From Acidobacteria bacterium 28-9 (lineage in GTDB: Bacteria; Acidobacteriota; Blastocatellia; Pyrinomonadales; Pyrinomonadaceae), in contig MWYY01000060.1 in assembly GCA_002050355.1 (NCBI GenBank), forward strand, positions 89,487 through 153,486: DNA of 64,000 bases. Reading direction: 5' to 3'. Positions 53,406 to 62,748 of the stretch are shown here, one piece after another (the stretch's first letter is position 1; each line of letters opens with the position of its first letter). The translations under genes and the position numbers were made by a program. The notes beneath the pieces are model-generated. The model did no database searches and had not been told where the DNA came from. It was given only the letters and a program-made list of their open reading frames with translations.

Positions 53406-54731
53406 TTATTTCTTTCCGCTTTTAGCCTGTCTTCCGTTCATCAACTCTTCAATCTCTTCCGCTTGTTTCGGACAACTTGCCGTTAGGTTTACGTTTCCGT
53501 CTTCGGTTACCAAAACGTCGTCTTCGATGCGAATTCCGATGCCGCGATATTTTGACGGCGCGTTTTTATCGTCCGGCGGAATATAGAGTCCCGGCTCAAC
53601 GGTTAAAACCATTCCGGCTTCAAACGGGCGCGAATTTTTTGCTTTCGGGTCGGTGAAATAACGTCCCGCGTCGTGAACGTCTAAGCCGAGATAATGTCCG
53701 ACGCCGTGCATATAGTATTTCATAAAGGCTTTTTTCTTGATTAAATCTTTTGTTTTGCCTTTGAGAAGTCCGAGTTGTTTCATTCCTTCTGTCAACAGTT
53801 CAATCGAAAGTTCATGGCGTTGTTTGACGGTGTTCCCCTTTTTTGTCGCTTCCAGACAAGCGATTTCAACGTCGAGAACGATGTCGTAAACTTCGCGCTG
53901 CGGTTTTGTAAATTTGCCGCTCACGGGAAACGTGCGAGTGATGTCCGAAGCGTAGCCTTTGTAGTGCGCGCCCGCATCGACTAGTAACAAATCGCCGTCT
54001 TTGAGCGGCGCGTTGTTTTCGACATAATGCAAAATTGTCGCGTTTGCGCCGCCGCCGATGATTGAATTGTAGGAGACGCCCGCCGCGCCGTTCATACGGA
54101 AATAATGCTCGATAATCGCTTCGATTTGCGATTCGTTCATACCGGGTTTTGTTGATTGCATCGCCAAAACGTGCGCTTCGGCGGCAATATCGGCGCTCTT
54201 TTGCATTAATTTGACTTCTCCGTCAGTTTTGTGCAGGCGCATTTCGTGTATAAGAATCGTCGGGTCGATAATAGTGTGCGGCGGATATGCGGTTTTCAAA
54301 CGCTTGAAACGCTGACCGGAAAGATACTGCAAAATTTGCTGGTCTAGTTTATTATCAACGCCGAAACGGTAATAAAGTTTTTCGTGTCCGTCGAGCATTT
54401 TGGCGAGTTCCGATTCAAATTTTTCAATCGGTAATGCTTTATCCGCGCCGTGATTTTTTACTGCGCCTTCGACGCCTTCGCGTCTGCCATACCAAGTTTC
54501 CATCAAAGGGTCGCGCGGGCGAACAAATAGCGTGTAGGGATTTTTCTTGTTCGACGGAGCGATAACGGCAATCGCGTCCGGTTCGGGAAATCCGGTTAAA
54601 TAATAAAAATCAGGGTCCTGGTGAAACTTAAATTCCGTGTCATACGAGCGCGTAACTTCGTGCGCCGCCGGAATAATGGCAATTGCGTCCGTGCCGATGG
54701 CTTCGACAAAATTTTTCAACTGTTTTCGCAT
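53406..54731 (-). CDS. pepP: Xaa-Pro aminopeptidase (M24B)
   Basis: 441 residues. N-terminal aminopeptidase-P domain (YDTEFKFHQDPDFYYLTGFPE). The C-terminal pita-bread domain carries the metal ligands: LLVDAGAHYKGYASDITRTFP (two Asp), HGVGHYLGLDVHD (His), GMVLTVEPGLYIP (Glu) and GIRIEDDVLVTE (Glu). It removes N-terminal residues ahead of proline. A typical PepP. Confidence 0.95.
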   Translation of the reverse strand: MRKQLKNFVEAIGTDAIAIIPAAHEVTRSYDTEFKFHQDPDFYYLTGFPEPDAIAVIAPSNKKNPYTLFVRPRDPLMETWYGRREGVEGAVKNHGADKALPIEKFESELAKMLDGHEKLYYRFGVDNKLDQQILQYLSGQRFKRLKTAYPPHTIIDPTILIHEMRLHKTDGEVKLMQKSADIAAEAHVLAMQSTKPGMNESQIEAIIEHYFRMNGAAGVSYNSIIGGGANATILHYVENNAPLKDGDLLLVDAGAHYKGYASDITRTFPVSGKFTKPQREVYDIVLDVEIACLEATKKGNTVKQRHELSIELLTEGMKQLGLLKGKTKDLIKKKAFMKYYMHGVGHYLGLDVHDAGRYFTDPKAKNSRPFEAGMVLTVEPGLYIPPDDKNAPSKYRGIGIRIEDDVLVTEDGNVNLTASCPKQAEEIEELMNGRQAKSGKK

Positions 54732-54785
54732 ATTTTTATAAATTCTCCTTTCCGGAAATTTTAACGCAAAAATTCAAATAAAGAA

Positions 54786-54925
54786 AAATTTAACCGCAGA
54801 TGAACGCAGATTGAAGCAATGGAAAATTGAAAACGGACAATACCTTTTTTAGATTATCAAATACCGGTCATCAATTATTATCTGTTTTTATCTGTGATAA
54901 TCTATGTGTATCTGCGTTTAAATTT
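54786..54925. repeat. Inverted repeat of the CGCAGAT type
   Basis: Arms 54786-54812 and 54899-54925 share the core TTTAACCGCAGAT.. / ..ATCTGCGTTTAAA with a few mismatches. Such CGCAGAT-containing repeats are widely scattered in several bacterial phyla. It fills the gap between pepP and queE. Confidence 0.65.
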
Positions 54926-54937
54926 TTCTTTTAATTT

Positions 54938-55585
54938 ATGGACTTACGCATCACGGAAATTTTTCACTCGATTCAAGGCGAATCTTCGCACGCCGGACGA
55001 CCGTGCGCTTTCGTGCGTTTGACGGGTTGCCCGATGCGATGCGCGTGGTGCGATTCAGTTTATACTTTTACCGGCGGCGAGCGTATTTCATTTGAACGAA
55101 TTTTTGAGAAACTGCGCGAGTTTAATTGCAATTTAGTTGAAGTTACGGGCGGCGACCCGCTCGCGCAGAAGAATGTATTTCCTTTTATCACAGAACTTCT
55201 GGACAACAGCTACGAAGTTTTGATTGAAACCGGCGGCTTTTTTTCAACCGAGAATGTTGACGAGCGCGCGAAGATAATTTTAGATGTGAAATGTCCGGCG
55301 TCGGGCGAAAGCGAACGAAACCACTGGCAAAATTTGGAACGCTTGCGCGCCGACAAAGACGAAGTAAAGTTCGTTATCGCAGAATTAAACGATTGGGAAT
55401 TTGCGAAAGATATTATTGCAAAATACGATTTGGAAAATCGGACAAAAGAGATTTTGATTTCACCGATTTTCGGTGTTGAAAATTTAGCGGAAATTTCCGA
55501 AACGGTTGCGCGAAGCAGTTTGAAGGTCAGGCTTAATTTGCAGCTTCACAAATACATTTGGGGCGCGGACGTTCACGGAGTTTAA
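54938..55585 (+). CDS. queE: 7-carboxy-7-deazaguanine synthase
   Basis: Radical-SAM enzyme of the queuosine/7-deazaguanine pathway. 215 residues. The cluster motif is C31-x3-C35-x2-C38 in LTGCPMRCAWCDS. The N-terminal IFHSIQGESSHAGRPCAFVRL and VTGGDPLAQ are typical QueE. The partner queC lies 1 kb downstream with two small genes between. Confidence 0.95.
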   Translation: MDLRITEIFHSIQGESSHAGRPCAFVRLTGCPMRCAWCDSVYTFTGGERISFERIFEKLREFNCNLVEVTGGDPLAQKNVFPFITELLDNSYEVLIETGGFFSTENVDERAKIILDVKCPASGESERNHWQNLERLRADKDEVKFVIAELNDWEFAKDIIAKYDLENRTKEILISPIFGVENLAEISETVARSSLKVRLNLQLHKYIWGADVHGV

Positions 55586-55588
55586 GCA

Positions 55589-55906
55589 ATGAATGACATT
55601 ACGCTTACACTTTATCGCGGGTTGAGTGGAACGAATCCGAGCGCGTTTCGCATTGATGAGGACGGTGTTTCAGTGTTTGAAAATCCTTTGTCCGGTTACA
55701 AATATAATTTACCGATTCGCGCCGCTTATCGAGGTGAAAAGATTTCAGGAGTTCGCGCCGAGATGGTTGAACCGATGCTGTTCGGTGAAATTGCCTAATA
55801 TACACCGCAATTCGGTGAAGGTCATTGGTCGTTACGCTTCCCGGGTTTAGAAGCGCAAGACATCAAAATTCTACTGTCAAAATTCGCCAAAGCTGTGCTT
55901 AAATAA
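55589..55906 (+). pseudogene. Hypothetical protein gene with in-frame TAA
   Basis: Starts three bases after queE (MNDITLTLYRGLSGTNPSAF) and reads to TAA at 55796. The same frame then goes on for 35 codons (YTPQFGEGHWSLRFPG, LLSKFAKAVLK) to a second TAA at 55904. The second part has the same codon style, so the gene was probably about 105 residues. A single-base mutation or a sequencing error is equally possible. No family recognised. Confidence 0.6.
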
Positions 55907-55911
55907 CAGGT

Positions 55912-56544
55912 ATGAACAACGACGCGGAAAAAATCAAGCTATTTAAAGAAGTGTTGCAAACTCAAGTTTATTCACGAAGTTTTGAAGCGGTAAGCCTTGC
56001 TTTATCAATTCAAGACGATGAAGACAGAGATTTATATTTGCTGGATACGGTTCATTGGGTTATTAAAAACAAAAATTGGCAGCAGGCTTACGGTGCGGCA
56101 CAATTGATGTCGGAGAGTTATGAGAAAAGCGAAGCGTTGCAGGCGGTTGCCGATTATTTAGCATCAATCGGTCATTTGGAAAAAGCGTTTTCCATTTACA
56201 CCGAAGCCGAAAAAAGCTCTCTCGCGGAAAATATTTCCGAATGGCAGCAAGCCGTCCTCTTGCACAAAATCGCCAAGTCTTTATACAAAATTAAAGCCGT
56301 TTTTAAAGCTGGTGAACTTTGGGACAAGGCTGTTGCCATTGCCCGAAAAGGCGAAGATTCTTCAAGTTCGCAAGATAGTATGGATTCTTCGAGTGTGCTG
56401 GCTGAAATTGCGGAGAATTTTGCGGCTGAAGAAAGATTTAAAGAAGCGTTAAGCATATCTCAAAAGATAAAAAATATTGAGAAAAAAGAAAGAGTTTTAC
56501 GTCGAATTTCAGATTATTCTCAACAAATCAAACAAGTCGCGTAG
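55912..56544 (+). CDS. Helical hypothetical protein with TPR-like repeats
   Basis: 210 residues, mostly alpha-helical. It has TPR-like spacing in SFEAVSLALSIQDDEDRDLY, AYGAAQLMSESYEKSEALQA and IGHLEKAFSIYTEAEKSS. A Ser-rich low-complexity stretch (DSSSSQDSMDSSS) lies near residue 155. It directly abuts queC. A role in 7-deazaguanine metabolism is only positional inference. Confidence 0.65.
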   Translation: MNNDAEKIKLFKEVLQTQVYSRSFEAVSLALSIQDDEDRDLYLLDTVHWVIKNKNWQQAYGAAQLMSESYEKSEALQAVADYLASIGHLEKAFSIYTEAEKSSLAENISEWQQAVLLHKIAKSLYKIKAVFKAGELWDKAVAIARKGEDSSSSQDSMDSSSVLAEIAENFAAEERFKEALSISQKIKNIEKKERVLRRISDYSQQIKQVA

Positions 56545-57228
56545 ATGTCGCCAAATCAAAAATTATCAGCCATTTGCCTCGTATCCGGCGGAATGGATTC
56601 GTGCGTTTCCGCCGCGATTGCCAAACAGGAAAGCGAAGAAATCGCGCTGCTGCATATTTCCTACGGACAGCGCACCGAACGACGCGAGCGACGTGCGTTC
56701 GAAGACATCGCGGATTTTTACAACGTCGAAAAACGACTTGCCGTCTCGATTGAATATCTTGCCAAAATCGGCGGCTCATCCTTGACCGATAAAAATATCG
56801 AAGTTTCCGAAGCCGATTTAGAAAGCAAAAAAATTCCGACAAGCTACGTTCCGTTTCGCAACGCCAATATGCTCTCGATTGCGACCAGTTGGGCGGAAGT
56901 TCTGCGGGCGAATTCGATTTACGTCGGCGCGGTTGCAGAAGATTCGAGCGGTTACCCCGATTGCCGACCGGAATTTTATGCGGCGTTTGAAAGGACAATT
57001 GAAACGGGAACGAAATCTGAAACGCGAATAAAAATAGTAACGCCGATTATTCATTTGTCGAAAGCCGAAATCGTGAAAAAAGGAATCGAACTCGGCGCGC
57101 CGCTTCATCTTTCATGGTCGTGTTACCGCAGTGAAGATTTGGCTTGCGGCGCGTGCGATTCGTGCGCGCTTCGTCTACGCGGATTTTCTCAAGCAAATGT
57201 GCAGGACCCGATTCATTATCAAAATTAG
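56545..57228 (+). CDS. queC: 7-cyano-7-deazaguanine synthase
   Basis: ATP-dependent enzyme that makes preQ0. 227 residues. PP-loop SGGMDS (14-19), VPFRNANMLSIATSWAE, and the zinc-binding C-terminal set CYRSEDLACGACDSCALRLRG. Follows the helical protein gene without gap. Together with queE it gives two steps of the pathway; queD is not in the window. Confidence 0.95.
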   Translation: MSPNQKLSAICLVSGGMDSCVSAAIAKQESEEIALLHISYGQRTERRERRAFEDIADFYNVEKRLAVSIEYLAKIGGSSLTDKNIEVSEADLESKKIPTSYVPFRNANMLSIATSWAEVLRANSIYVGAVAEDSSGYPDCRPEFYAAFERTIETGTKSETRIKIVTPIIHLSKAEIVKKGIELGAPLHLSWSCYRSEDLACGACDSCALRLRGFSQANVQDPIHYQN

Positions 57229-57240
57229 AGGAAAATAAAA

Positions 57241-57825
57241 ATGAAAAAAATAATTATATTTTTGGCGTTTTGTCTTTTGTCGGTCGGCGTAGCCAGCGCA
57301 CAGCAAAATTTTTCGATAACAAGCAATTCTGCCGGAGTCGTGCGCTTAGGGATGACGATTGCCCAAGCCAGAAAAGCTCTCAAAGGATATAAACTCAAAC
57401 GCACGAGTGACGGCGAAGGCATTGCTTTAGTAGAAGTCAGTCGTAAGGGGAAAACCGTGATGACACTGCAGGCAGGCGAGGAAAACACCGACGCGCCGGT
57501 CAACGAGAAGGCTAAAATCGAATTTATCCAAGTTTGGGACGCAAATTATAAAACCACCGCCGGTATTTATCCGCAAATGCTCGTTAAAGACGCCGAAAAG
57601 AAATTGGGCAAAGTAACAAAAGTAATAACCAGCGAAATAGAATAGCGCGAGTATGCAACTTTTACGAAAAAACCGAAAGGTCTAATGTTTCGCGTTGAAG
57701 GAAAGGAAACAAATGCCGGACTAAACAGCGCGGGAATTTACCCAGAAGGAAAAAGACACGGAACAAAAACTACAGCAGGCGCTTATATAGTCAGCATTCT
57801 GGTTGCGGATTATTACCCGTTATAA
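57241..57825 (+). pseudogene. Secreted hypothetical protein gene with in-frame TAG
   Basis: 134 residues from ATG 57241 with a signal peptide (IIFLAFCLLSVGVASAQ). The mature part begins NSAGVVRLGMTIAQARKALK and ends at TAG 57643. In the same frame the sequence continues for 59 more codons (REYATFTKKPKGLMFRVEG, SAGIYPEGKRHGTKTTAG) to TAA at 57823. The continuation reads as a coherent domain end. It may be an amber mutation or a base-call error. Family unknown. Confidence 0.6.
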
Positions 57826-57926
57826 TTCTTAAAACTTTTTACTGCGCGTGATTCTTTACTTTTTCAATTCGTTTATAATATCTACAATTTCGACTAGAAT
57901 TAAATCAAAAATAAAGGAAGTAAAAA

Positions 57927-58364
57927 ATGAAAATCGCAATCGGTTCAGACCACGCAGGCTTTGAAGACAAAGAAAAGGTAAAAAAACAACTTGAAGAACT
58001 CGGCTTTGAATACGATGATGTCGGTACGAATTCGACGGAATCGGTTGATTATCCGATTTACGCGCAAAAGGTGGCGGAAAAAGTGGCAAGCGGCGAAGTC
58101 ACACAAGGACTTTTAATTTGCGGTTCGGGCAACGGAATGCAAATCGCCGCCAATAAAATCCGCGGAGTGCGCGCAGCGCTTGCTTGGAACGAAGAAACAG
58201 CGAGATTAGCACGCCAGCATAACGATGCAAATGTTTTGAGCATTCCGGCGCGAATGATTTCGGCAGCGGAAGTTTCAAAAATCGTCAAATCATATCTAGG
58301 CGCAAAATTTGAAGGCGGACGACACGCGCGGCGAGTCGAAGAAATTTCGGAATTGGAAAAATAA
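57927..58364 (+). CDS. rpiB: Ribose-5-phosphate isomerase B
   Basis: 145 residues. MKIAIGSDHAGFE carries the family start and the His near 9. LLICGSGNGM holds the catalytic Cys65. Also ALAWNEETARLARQHNDANVLSIPARMIS. Interconverts ribose-5-phosphate and ribulose-5-phosphate. It precedes glyA, an arrangement common in several bacterial groups. Confidence 0.95.
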   Translation: MKIAIGSDHAGFEDKEKVKKQLEELGFEYDDVGTNSTESVDYPIYAQKVAEKVASGEVTQGLLICGSGNGMQIAANKIRGVRAALAWNEETARLARQHNDANVLSIPARMISAAEVSKIVKSYLGAKFEGGRHARRVEEISELEK

Positions 58365-58385
58365 TTTTAATTTAGTGAAAACATA

Positions 58386-59684
58386 ATGAACAAATCTTTT
58401 ACGGCAAATTTAGCCGAAGCTGACCAAATAATCAGCGAAGCAATCGACAACGAAACTCGGCGGCAATCGGACGGACTAGAGCTTATCGCGTCGGAAAATT
58501 TTGTTTCTGACGCTGTTCTCGAAGCGATGGGTTCGGTTTTTACGAACAAATATGCCGAAGGTTATCCGGCGAAGCGCTATTACGGCGGCTGCGAGTTTGC
58601 CGATGTCGTCGAGAATCTGGCGATTGAGCGGGCGAAACGGATTTTCGGCGCGGAACACGCCAACGTCCAGCCGCATTCGGGCGCGCAGGCGAATATGTCG
58701 GTTTTTCTCGCCGCGTTGCAGCACAATGATAAAATTCTGGGGATGAATCTGTCGCACGGCGGGCATTTGACGCACGGACATCCGATGAATTTTTCGGGGC
58801 TGAATTTTCAAGTTTCAGATTATGGCGTGTCACGCGATACGGAGACGATTGATTACGATGAACTGCAAAAAACCGCCGAAGAAAATAAGCCGAAAATGAT
58901 CATTTGCGGTGCGTCGGCTTATTCGCGCACGATTGATTTTCAAAAAATTTCTGAAATTGCAAAATCAATCGGCGCGATTGTGATGGCAGACATCGCGCAT
59001 ATTGCCGGACTTGTTGCGGTTGGTTTGCATCCGTCGCCTGTTCCGCATTGCGAATTTGTTACGACGACGACGCATAAAACTTTGCGCGGTCCGCGCGGCG
59101 GTTTGATTTTGTGCCGTGAAGAATTTGCCAAAGACGTAAATAAAGCGGTGTTTCCGGGTGTTCAGGGCGGACCGCTTGTGCATATCATCGCGGCGAAAGC
59201 CGTCGCGTTCGGCGAAGCTCTGCGCGAGGATTTTAAGGCGTATCAGGAGCAAATTCTGAAAAACGCAAAAGTTTTAGCCGAAACTTTGCAGGCGGAAGGC
59301 TTGCGAATCGTTTCCGGCGGAACGGACAATCATTTGATGTTGGTTGACGTATTTGCCGACGGCGAAGGAATTACGGGAAAAGTCGCCGAAAAAGCGCTAG
59401 ACGCCGTTCATATTACAGTAAATAAAAACACGATTCCGTTTGATAAAAATTCGCCGTTTGTCGCTTCGGGAATTCGCTTGGGAACACCTGCGCTGACGAC
59501 GCGCGGAATGAAGGAAACGGAAATGCGTGCAATCGGCAAAATGATTGCCGCGATTATCCGCGAGCCTGAATCGGAAGAAATAAAAACTAAAGTTAAAAAA
59601 GATGTAGCGGAACTGACGGCTGGATTTCCCCTTTATGAACAGCGTTTAATGAAAGGAAAAACGGGCACGATTTCGGCTGCTTAG
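58386..59684 (+). CDS. glyA: Serine hydroxymethyltransferase
   Basis: PLP enzyme converting serine and tetrahydrofolate to glycine and methylene-THF. 432 residues. Motifs: [57 protein letters not shown] and [13 protein letters not shown] with the PLP Lys. The C-terminal domain is complete. Its folate product links to folA at 5054. Confidence 0.96.
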   Translation: MNKSFTANLAEADQIISEAIDNETRRQSDGLELIASENFVSDAVLEAMGSVFTNKYAEGYPAKRYYGGCEFADVVENLAIERAKRIFGAEHANVQPHSGAQANMSVFLAALQHNDKILGMNLSHGGHLTHGHPMNFSGLNFQVSDYGVSRDTETIDYDELQKTAEENKPKMIICGASAYSRTIDFQKISEIAKSIGAIVMADIAHIAGLVAVGLHPSPVPHCEFVTTTTHKTLRGPRGGLILCREEFAKDVNKAVFPGVQGGPLVHIIAAKAVAFGEALREDFKAYQEQILKNAKVLAETLQAEGLRIVSGGTDNHLMLVDVFADGEGITGKVAEKALDAVHITVNKNTIPFDKNSPFVASGIRLGTPALTTRGMKETEMRAIGKMIAAIIREPESEEIKTKVKKDVAELTAGFPLYEQRLMKGKTGTISAA

Positions 59685-59692
59685 AAAAATAT

Positions 59693-60481
59693 ATGAGCAA
59701 TCTTTCCGACATCGGATTTCCCGTCCAAAGCGAGCAGGACGTTAATGTTTTGATTACCGAAACTATCAATCGCGTCGAATCGATAAGGTGTCCGCAAGGT
59801 TTTTATTTAAGGTTTGCGGACGCTTCGGGCGCGGAAATTTATTTACAGGGAAGCATTAATCAGGAATTGGTCGGTTTCAATCCGCATTTTGACGGGAAAA
59901 GCAAACGCCTTGTTTGTTTGACGCGGGCGATTGAGCGCGATTCGTCGGAACTCGACGGCGGTTTTTACGCCTGGGCAAATCCGCGTGAGGAAAACAATCC
60001 AGAATCGTGCGAATATCCGTTTGTATTTGACGTACCGGATTTCCGCACTATTGAACAAATTGATTTTCCGAAAAACAGGGAAATTCAATTGACAGCTTTC
60101 GCTTCCAACGATTTTAAGATTTACCAAAGCGAACAGGATTATTACGCCGCGCAGACGAACGAACCGAAATTCGCTGCCAAATCCTTCGTGCCGAGCGGAC
60201 TTTTCGCGGTCGGTGAAACGGACGACGATATTCCGCCGCGTCCGGTCGGCGTTTTTGCGGGCGAAATAAAAGAGTTTGAGCTAAAGACGAACGAACTCAG
60301 CAAAGAAAAATTCTACAGCTTTTTGGTGGAAACTTTGGGCGGGGAAATTGATGTCGTCGCAGATGTAAAATTAGTTTCCGACGAGCCGAAAATCGGAGGC
60401 ATCTTGAGCGGTCAATTCTGGCTTTCGGGCAGAATTATTAGTTTGCCGGAAGAGAAAGAAATAACAGACAGCGTAAATTAA
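59693..60481 (+). CDS. Conserved hypothetical protein
   Basis: 262 residues, soluble, acidic, beta-rich by appearance (GFYLRFADASGAEIYLQGSI, PVGVFAGEIKEFELKTNEL, GGILSGQFWLSGRI). No known motif. It follows glyA by 8 bases and is probably co-transcribed with it. Confidence 0.7.
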   Translation: MSNLSDIGFPVQSEQDVNVLITETINRVESIRCPQGFYLRFADASGAEIYLQGSINQELVGFNPHFDGKSKRLVCLTRAIERDSSELDGGFYAWANPREENNPESCEYPFVFDVPDFRTIEQIDFPKNREIQLTAFASNDFKIYQSEQDYYAAQTNEPKFAAKSFVPSGLFAVGETDDDIPPRPVGVFAGEIKEFELKTNELSKEKFYSFLVETLGGEIDVVADVKLVSDEPKIGGILSGQFWLSGRIISLPEEKEITDSVN

Positions 60482-60491
60482 AAGCAATAAA

Positions 60492-61097
60492 TCAGTCGCC
60501 GCCCGTGTCTTCAAACTCCAACTGTTCAATGATTTGACGCGCCTCTTCGTTGTCGAATTCAAACGCCTGCTGTTCGAGCGCATTGCGGACAATTTCGTAA
60601 TAAATTGAATCGTCCAGAAGCGGCAAAATGTACTGCGTCGGCATAAGCGCAAGTGTTTCGTAAGCAATGGCGCGGATTTGCGCAAATTCAGTTTGACGTA
60701 TGATTTCCGCAATTTCACCGGCTGAAAAACGCTCGAATAGAATATCGGCAAGCACGTCTATTTTTTTAAAATCGTTGCGTTCGAGCGCGCGCGTCGCTAA
60801 TTGAATGAAAACTTCCGCCGATTCAGTTTGCGCTTCGAGAACGTCGGCGCAGGTTTCGGCTAAAATTTTTATTTCCGCAAGCTTATCGACGTTTTGGCGA
60901 ATTTCCGGGTCTTTTGTTTGCTCGTCCAAAGCGGACAGAAGACGGCTGAGTTCCCAATCGGCGTGAGCATCGTAGGAGAATTTTTGTTTTGGTGCAGTCG
61001 GATTGGCTTCAATTGCGCCAACCAGCATTTTTTTTGTCAGCGGACGCAAGCCTTCCCAAACACTTTCCACCCGCGCGCCGAAATTTTTTATTATCAT
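60492..61097 (-). CDS. Helical hypothetical protein
   Basis: 201 residues, almost wholly alpha-helical and acidic (WELSRLLSALDEQTKDPEIR, AEIIRQTEFAQIRAIAYETL). It may be a HEAT-like solenoid. No catalytic motif. Converges on the glyA operon with a 10-base gap. Confidence 0.65.
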   Translation of the reverse strand: MIIKNFGARVESVWEGLRPLTKKMLVGAIEANPTAPKQKFSYDAHADWELSRLLSALDEQTKDPEIRQNVDKLAEIKILAETCADVLEAQTESAEVFIQLATRALERNDFKKIDVLADILFERFSAGEIAEIIRQTEFAQIRAIAYETLALMPTQYILPLLDDSIYYEIVRNALEQQAFEFDNEEARQIIEQLEFEDTGGD

Positions 61098-61350
61098 CTT
61101 ACCTATTTCAAGTTTGCAACAAACGGTCGGATTTGTAAATCGAAAGCCGGAACAGATTTAACAGGGACAAAGGTTTGGGCGGGGTGAGGAAAAAAGAAGT
61201 TTGAATTTTGCATTTATTCTAAATTTCCTTAATGGTTGTTAATATTTCCTAAAAATAAAAACGACTAAAACACTTGTTCGCACGTCTAAATAAAAGTTAC
61301 GCGGATTTGGGTTCCCGAAAAATCATTTCAATTTTGAGGCTAATATATTT

Positions 61351-62613
61351 ATGGATAGAAGATATTTTTTGAAGGCGAGCGGCATCGGGCTGGCGAGTTT
61401 CGGTTTTATGACGGCTGCCCCGAGTTTTTTGCATCAATTTGCAAACGCGCAGACGCTCACAAATAAAAACGGCAAACGCAAAATTCTCATCACGATTTTC
61501 CAGCGCGGTGCAGTTGACGGCTTGAATGCCGTTGTCCCGCACGGCGAAAGCGAGTATTACAATTTGCGCCCGACGATTGCCATTAGCAAACCCAATCAAA
61601 CCGATGGCGCGATAAATTTGGATGGATTTTTCGGGCTTCATCCGTCGCTTAAACCGCTCGAAAAATTCTGGCAAAGCAAGCAACTGGCGATTGTTCATTC
61701 GGTCGGTTCGCCCGATAACACGCGCTCGCATTTCGACGCGCAGGATTATATGGAATCGGCGACGCCCGGAGTGAAATCCACGCGCGACGGCTGGCTCAAC
61801 CGCATTCTTCAAAGCGAAAATAAAAAAGACGCTTCACCGTTTCAAGCTGTTGCGATGACCGGACAACTTCCGCGCAGCTTGATGGGACGCGCGCCGACGG
61901 TTGCGATGACCAATCTTGCGGATTTTGCCATTAACGCCGGAGTTTACACGAACGCCGTGCAAGGCGGTTTTGAAGGAATTTATCAGCAAATAAATGCCAA
62001 AGACTCTCTGGGCGAAACCGGAAAAGAAACTTTTGAAGCGGTGAATTTCCTGAAAAAAGCGAATCCGGCGCAGTATAAAGCCGCTAACGGCGCTCAATAT
62101 CCAAACTCGGCTCTGGGTCGCTCGCTTTTGCAAATCGCGCAGCTTATCAAGGCAAACGTCGGTTTGGAAGTCGCCTTCGCCGAATCCGGCGGCTGGGACA
62201 CGCACTCGAACGAAGGCGGCGCGCGCGGACAACTCGCAAATCTTCTACGCGATTTCGGACAATCAATCGCCGCACTCGCCACGGATTTGGGCGCGCAAAT
62301 GGACGATGTAGTGATTTTAACAATGTCCGAATTCGGAAGAACAGCCAGACAAAACGGCACAAACGGCACAGACCACGGACACGGCAACCAAATGCTGATT
62401 TTAGGAAACGCCGTCAAAGGCGGGAAAGTTTACGGCGAATGGAAAGGCTTAAAGGACGACCAGTTAAACGAAGGACGCGATTTAGCCGTTACAACCGACT
62501 TCCGCAGCGTTTTCGCCGAAATCGCCGGACGACATCTCGGCAATGCGAGCTACGACAAAATATTTCCGGGTTATACGGTTAATCCGAAAAACTTTCGCGG
62601 ATTTATGAGTTAG
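61351..62613 (+). CDS. DUF1501 family protein, Tat-exported
   Basis: 420 residues. Twin-arginine signal DRRYFLKASGIGLASFGF with an Ala-x-Ala-type end (QFANAQ). The rest is the alkaline-phosphatase-like DUF1501 fold: ILITIFQRGAVDGLNAVVP, FGLHPSLKPLEKFWQSKQLA, FDAQDYMESATPG, ESGGWDTHSNEGG and LTMSEFGRTARQNG (metal-binding-like His/Asp). DUF1501 genes often sit beside a DUF1800 gene; none is visible here. Confidence 0.9.
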   Translation: MDRRYFLKASGIGLASFGFMTAAPSFLHQFANAQTLTNKNGKRKILITIFQRGAVDGLNAVVPHGESEYYNLRPTIAISKPNQTDGAINLDGFFGLHPSLKPLEKFWQSKQLAIVHSVGSPDNTRSHFDAQDYMESATPGVKSTRDGWLNRILQSENKKDASPFQAVAMTGQLPRSLMGRAPTVAMTNLADFAINAGVYTNAVQGGFEGIYQQINAKDSLGETGKETFEAVNFLKKANPAQYKAANGAQYPNSALGRSLLQIAQLIKANVGLEVAFAESGGWDTHSNEGGARGQLANLLRDFGQSIAALATDLGAQMDDVVILTMSEFGRTARQNGTNGTDHGHGNQMLILGNAVKGGKVYGEWKGLKDDQLNEGRDLAVTTDFRSVFAEIAGRHLGNASYDKIFPGYTVNPKNFRGFMS

Positions 62614-62641
62614 AGATTATTTACGAAATTAAATTGATTGG

Positions 62642-62671
62642 AAGCCGTTTTTACAAAAGACGGCTTTTTTA
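62642..62671 (+). terminator. Rho-independent terminator
   Basis: AAGCCGT/ACGGCTT stem, 11-nt loop, then six T including the stem end. Follows the DUF1501 gene. Confidence 0.85.
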
Positions 62672-62680
62672 TTTTATGAA

Positions 62681-62719
62681 GCAAGCTTGTTTCGCCTCGC
62701 GTTCATTGAATTGTTCGGC
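62681..62719 (-). other. Partial attC-like sequence downstream of nat
   Basis: On the minus strand it reads GCCGAACAATTCAATGAACG, then a GC-rich GCGAGGCG. It resembles both the element at 63544 and the start of known integron attC sites (RYYYAAC with AATTCATT..). The second half of an attC is not recognisable here. Confidence 0.35.
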
Positions 62720-62748
62720 ACGGCGTTATTGAAAAAAACAACGTAGCT

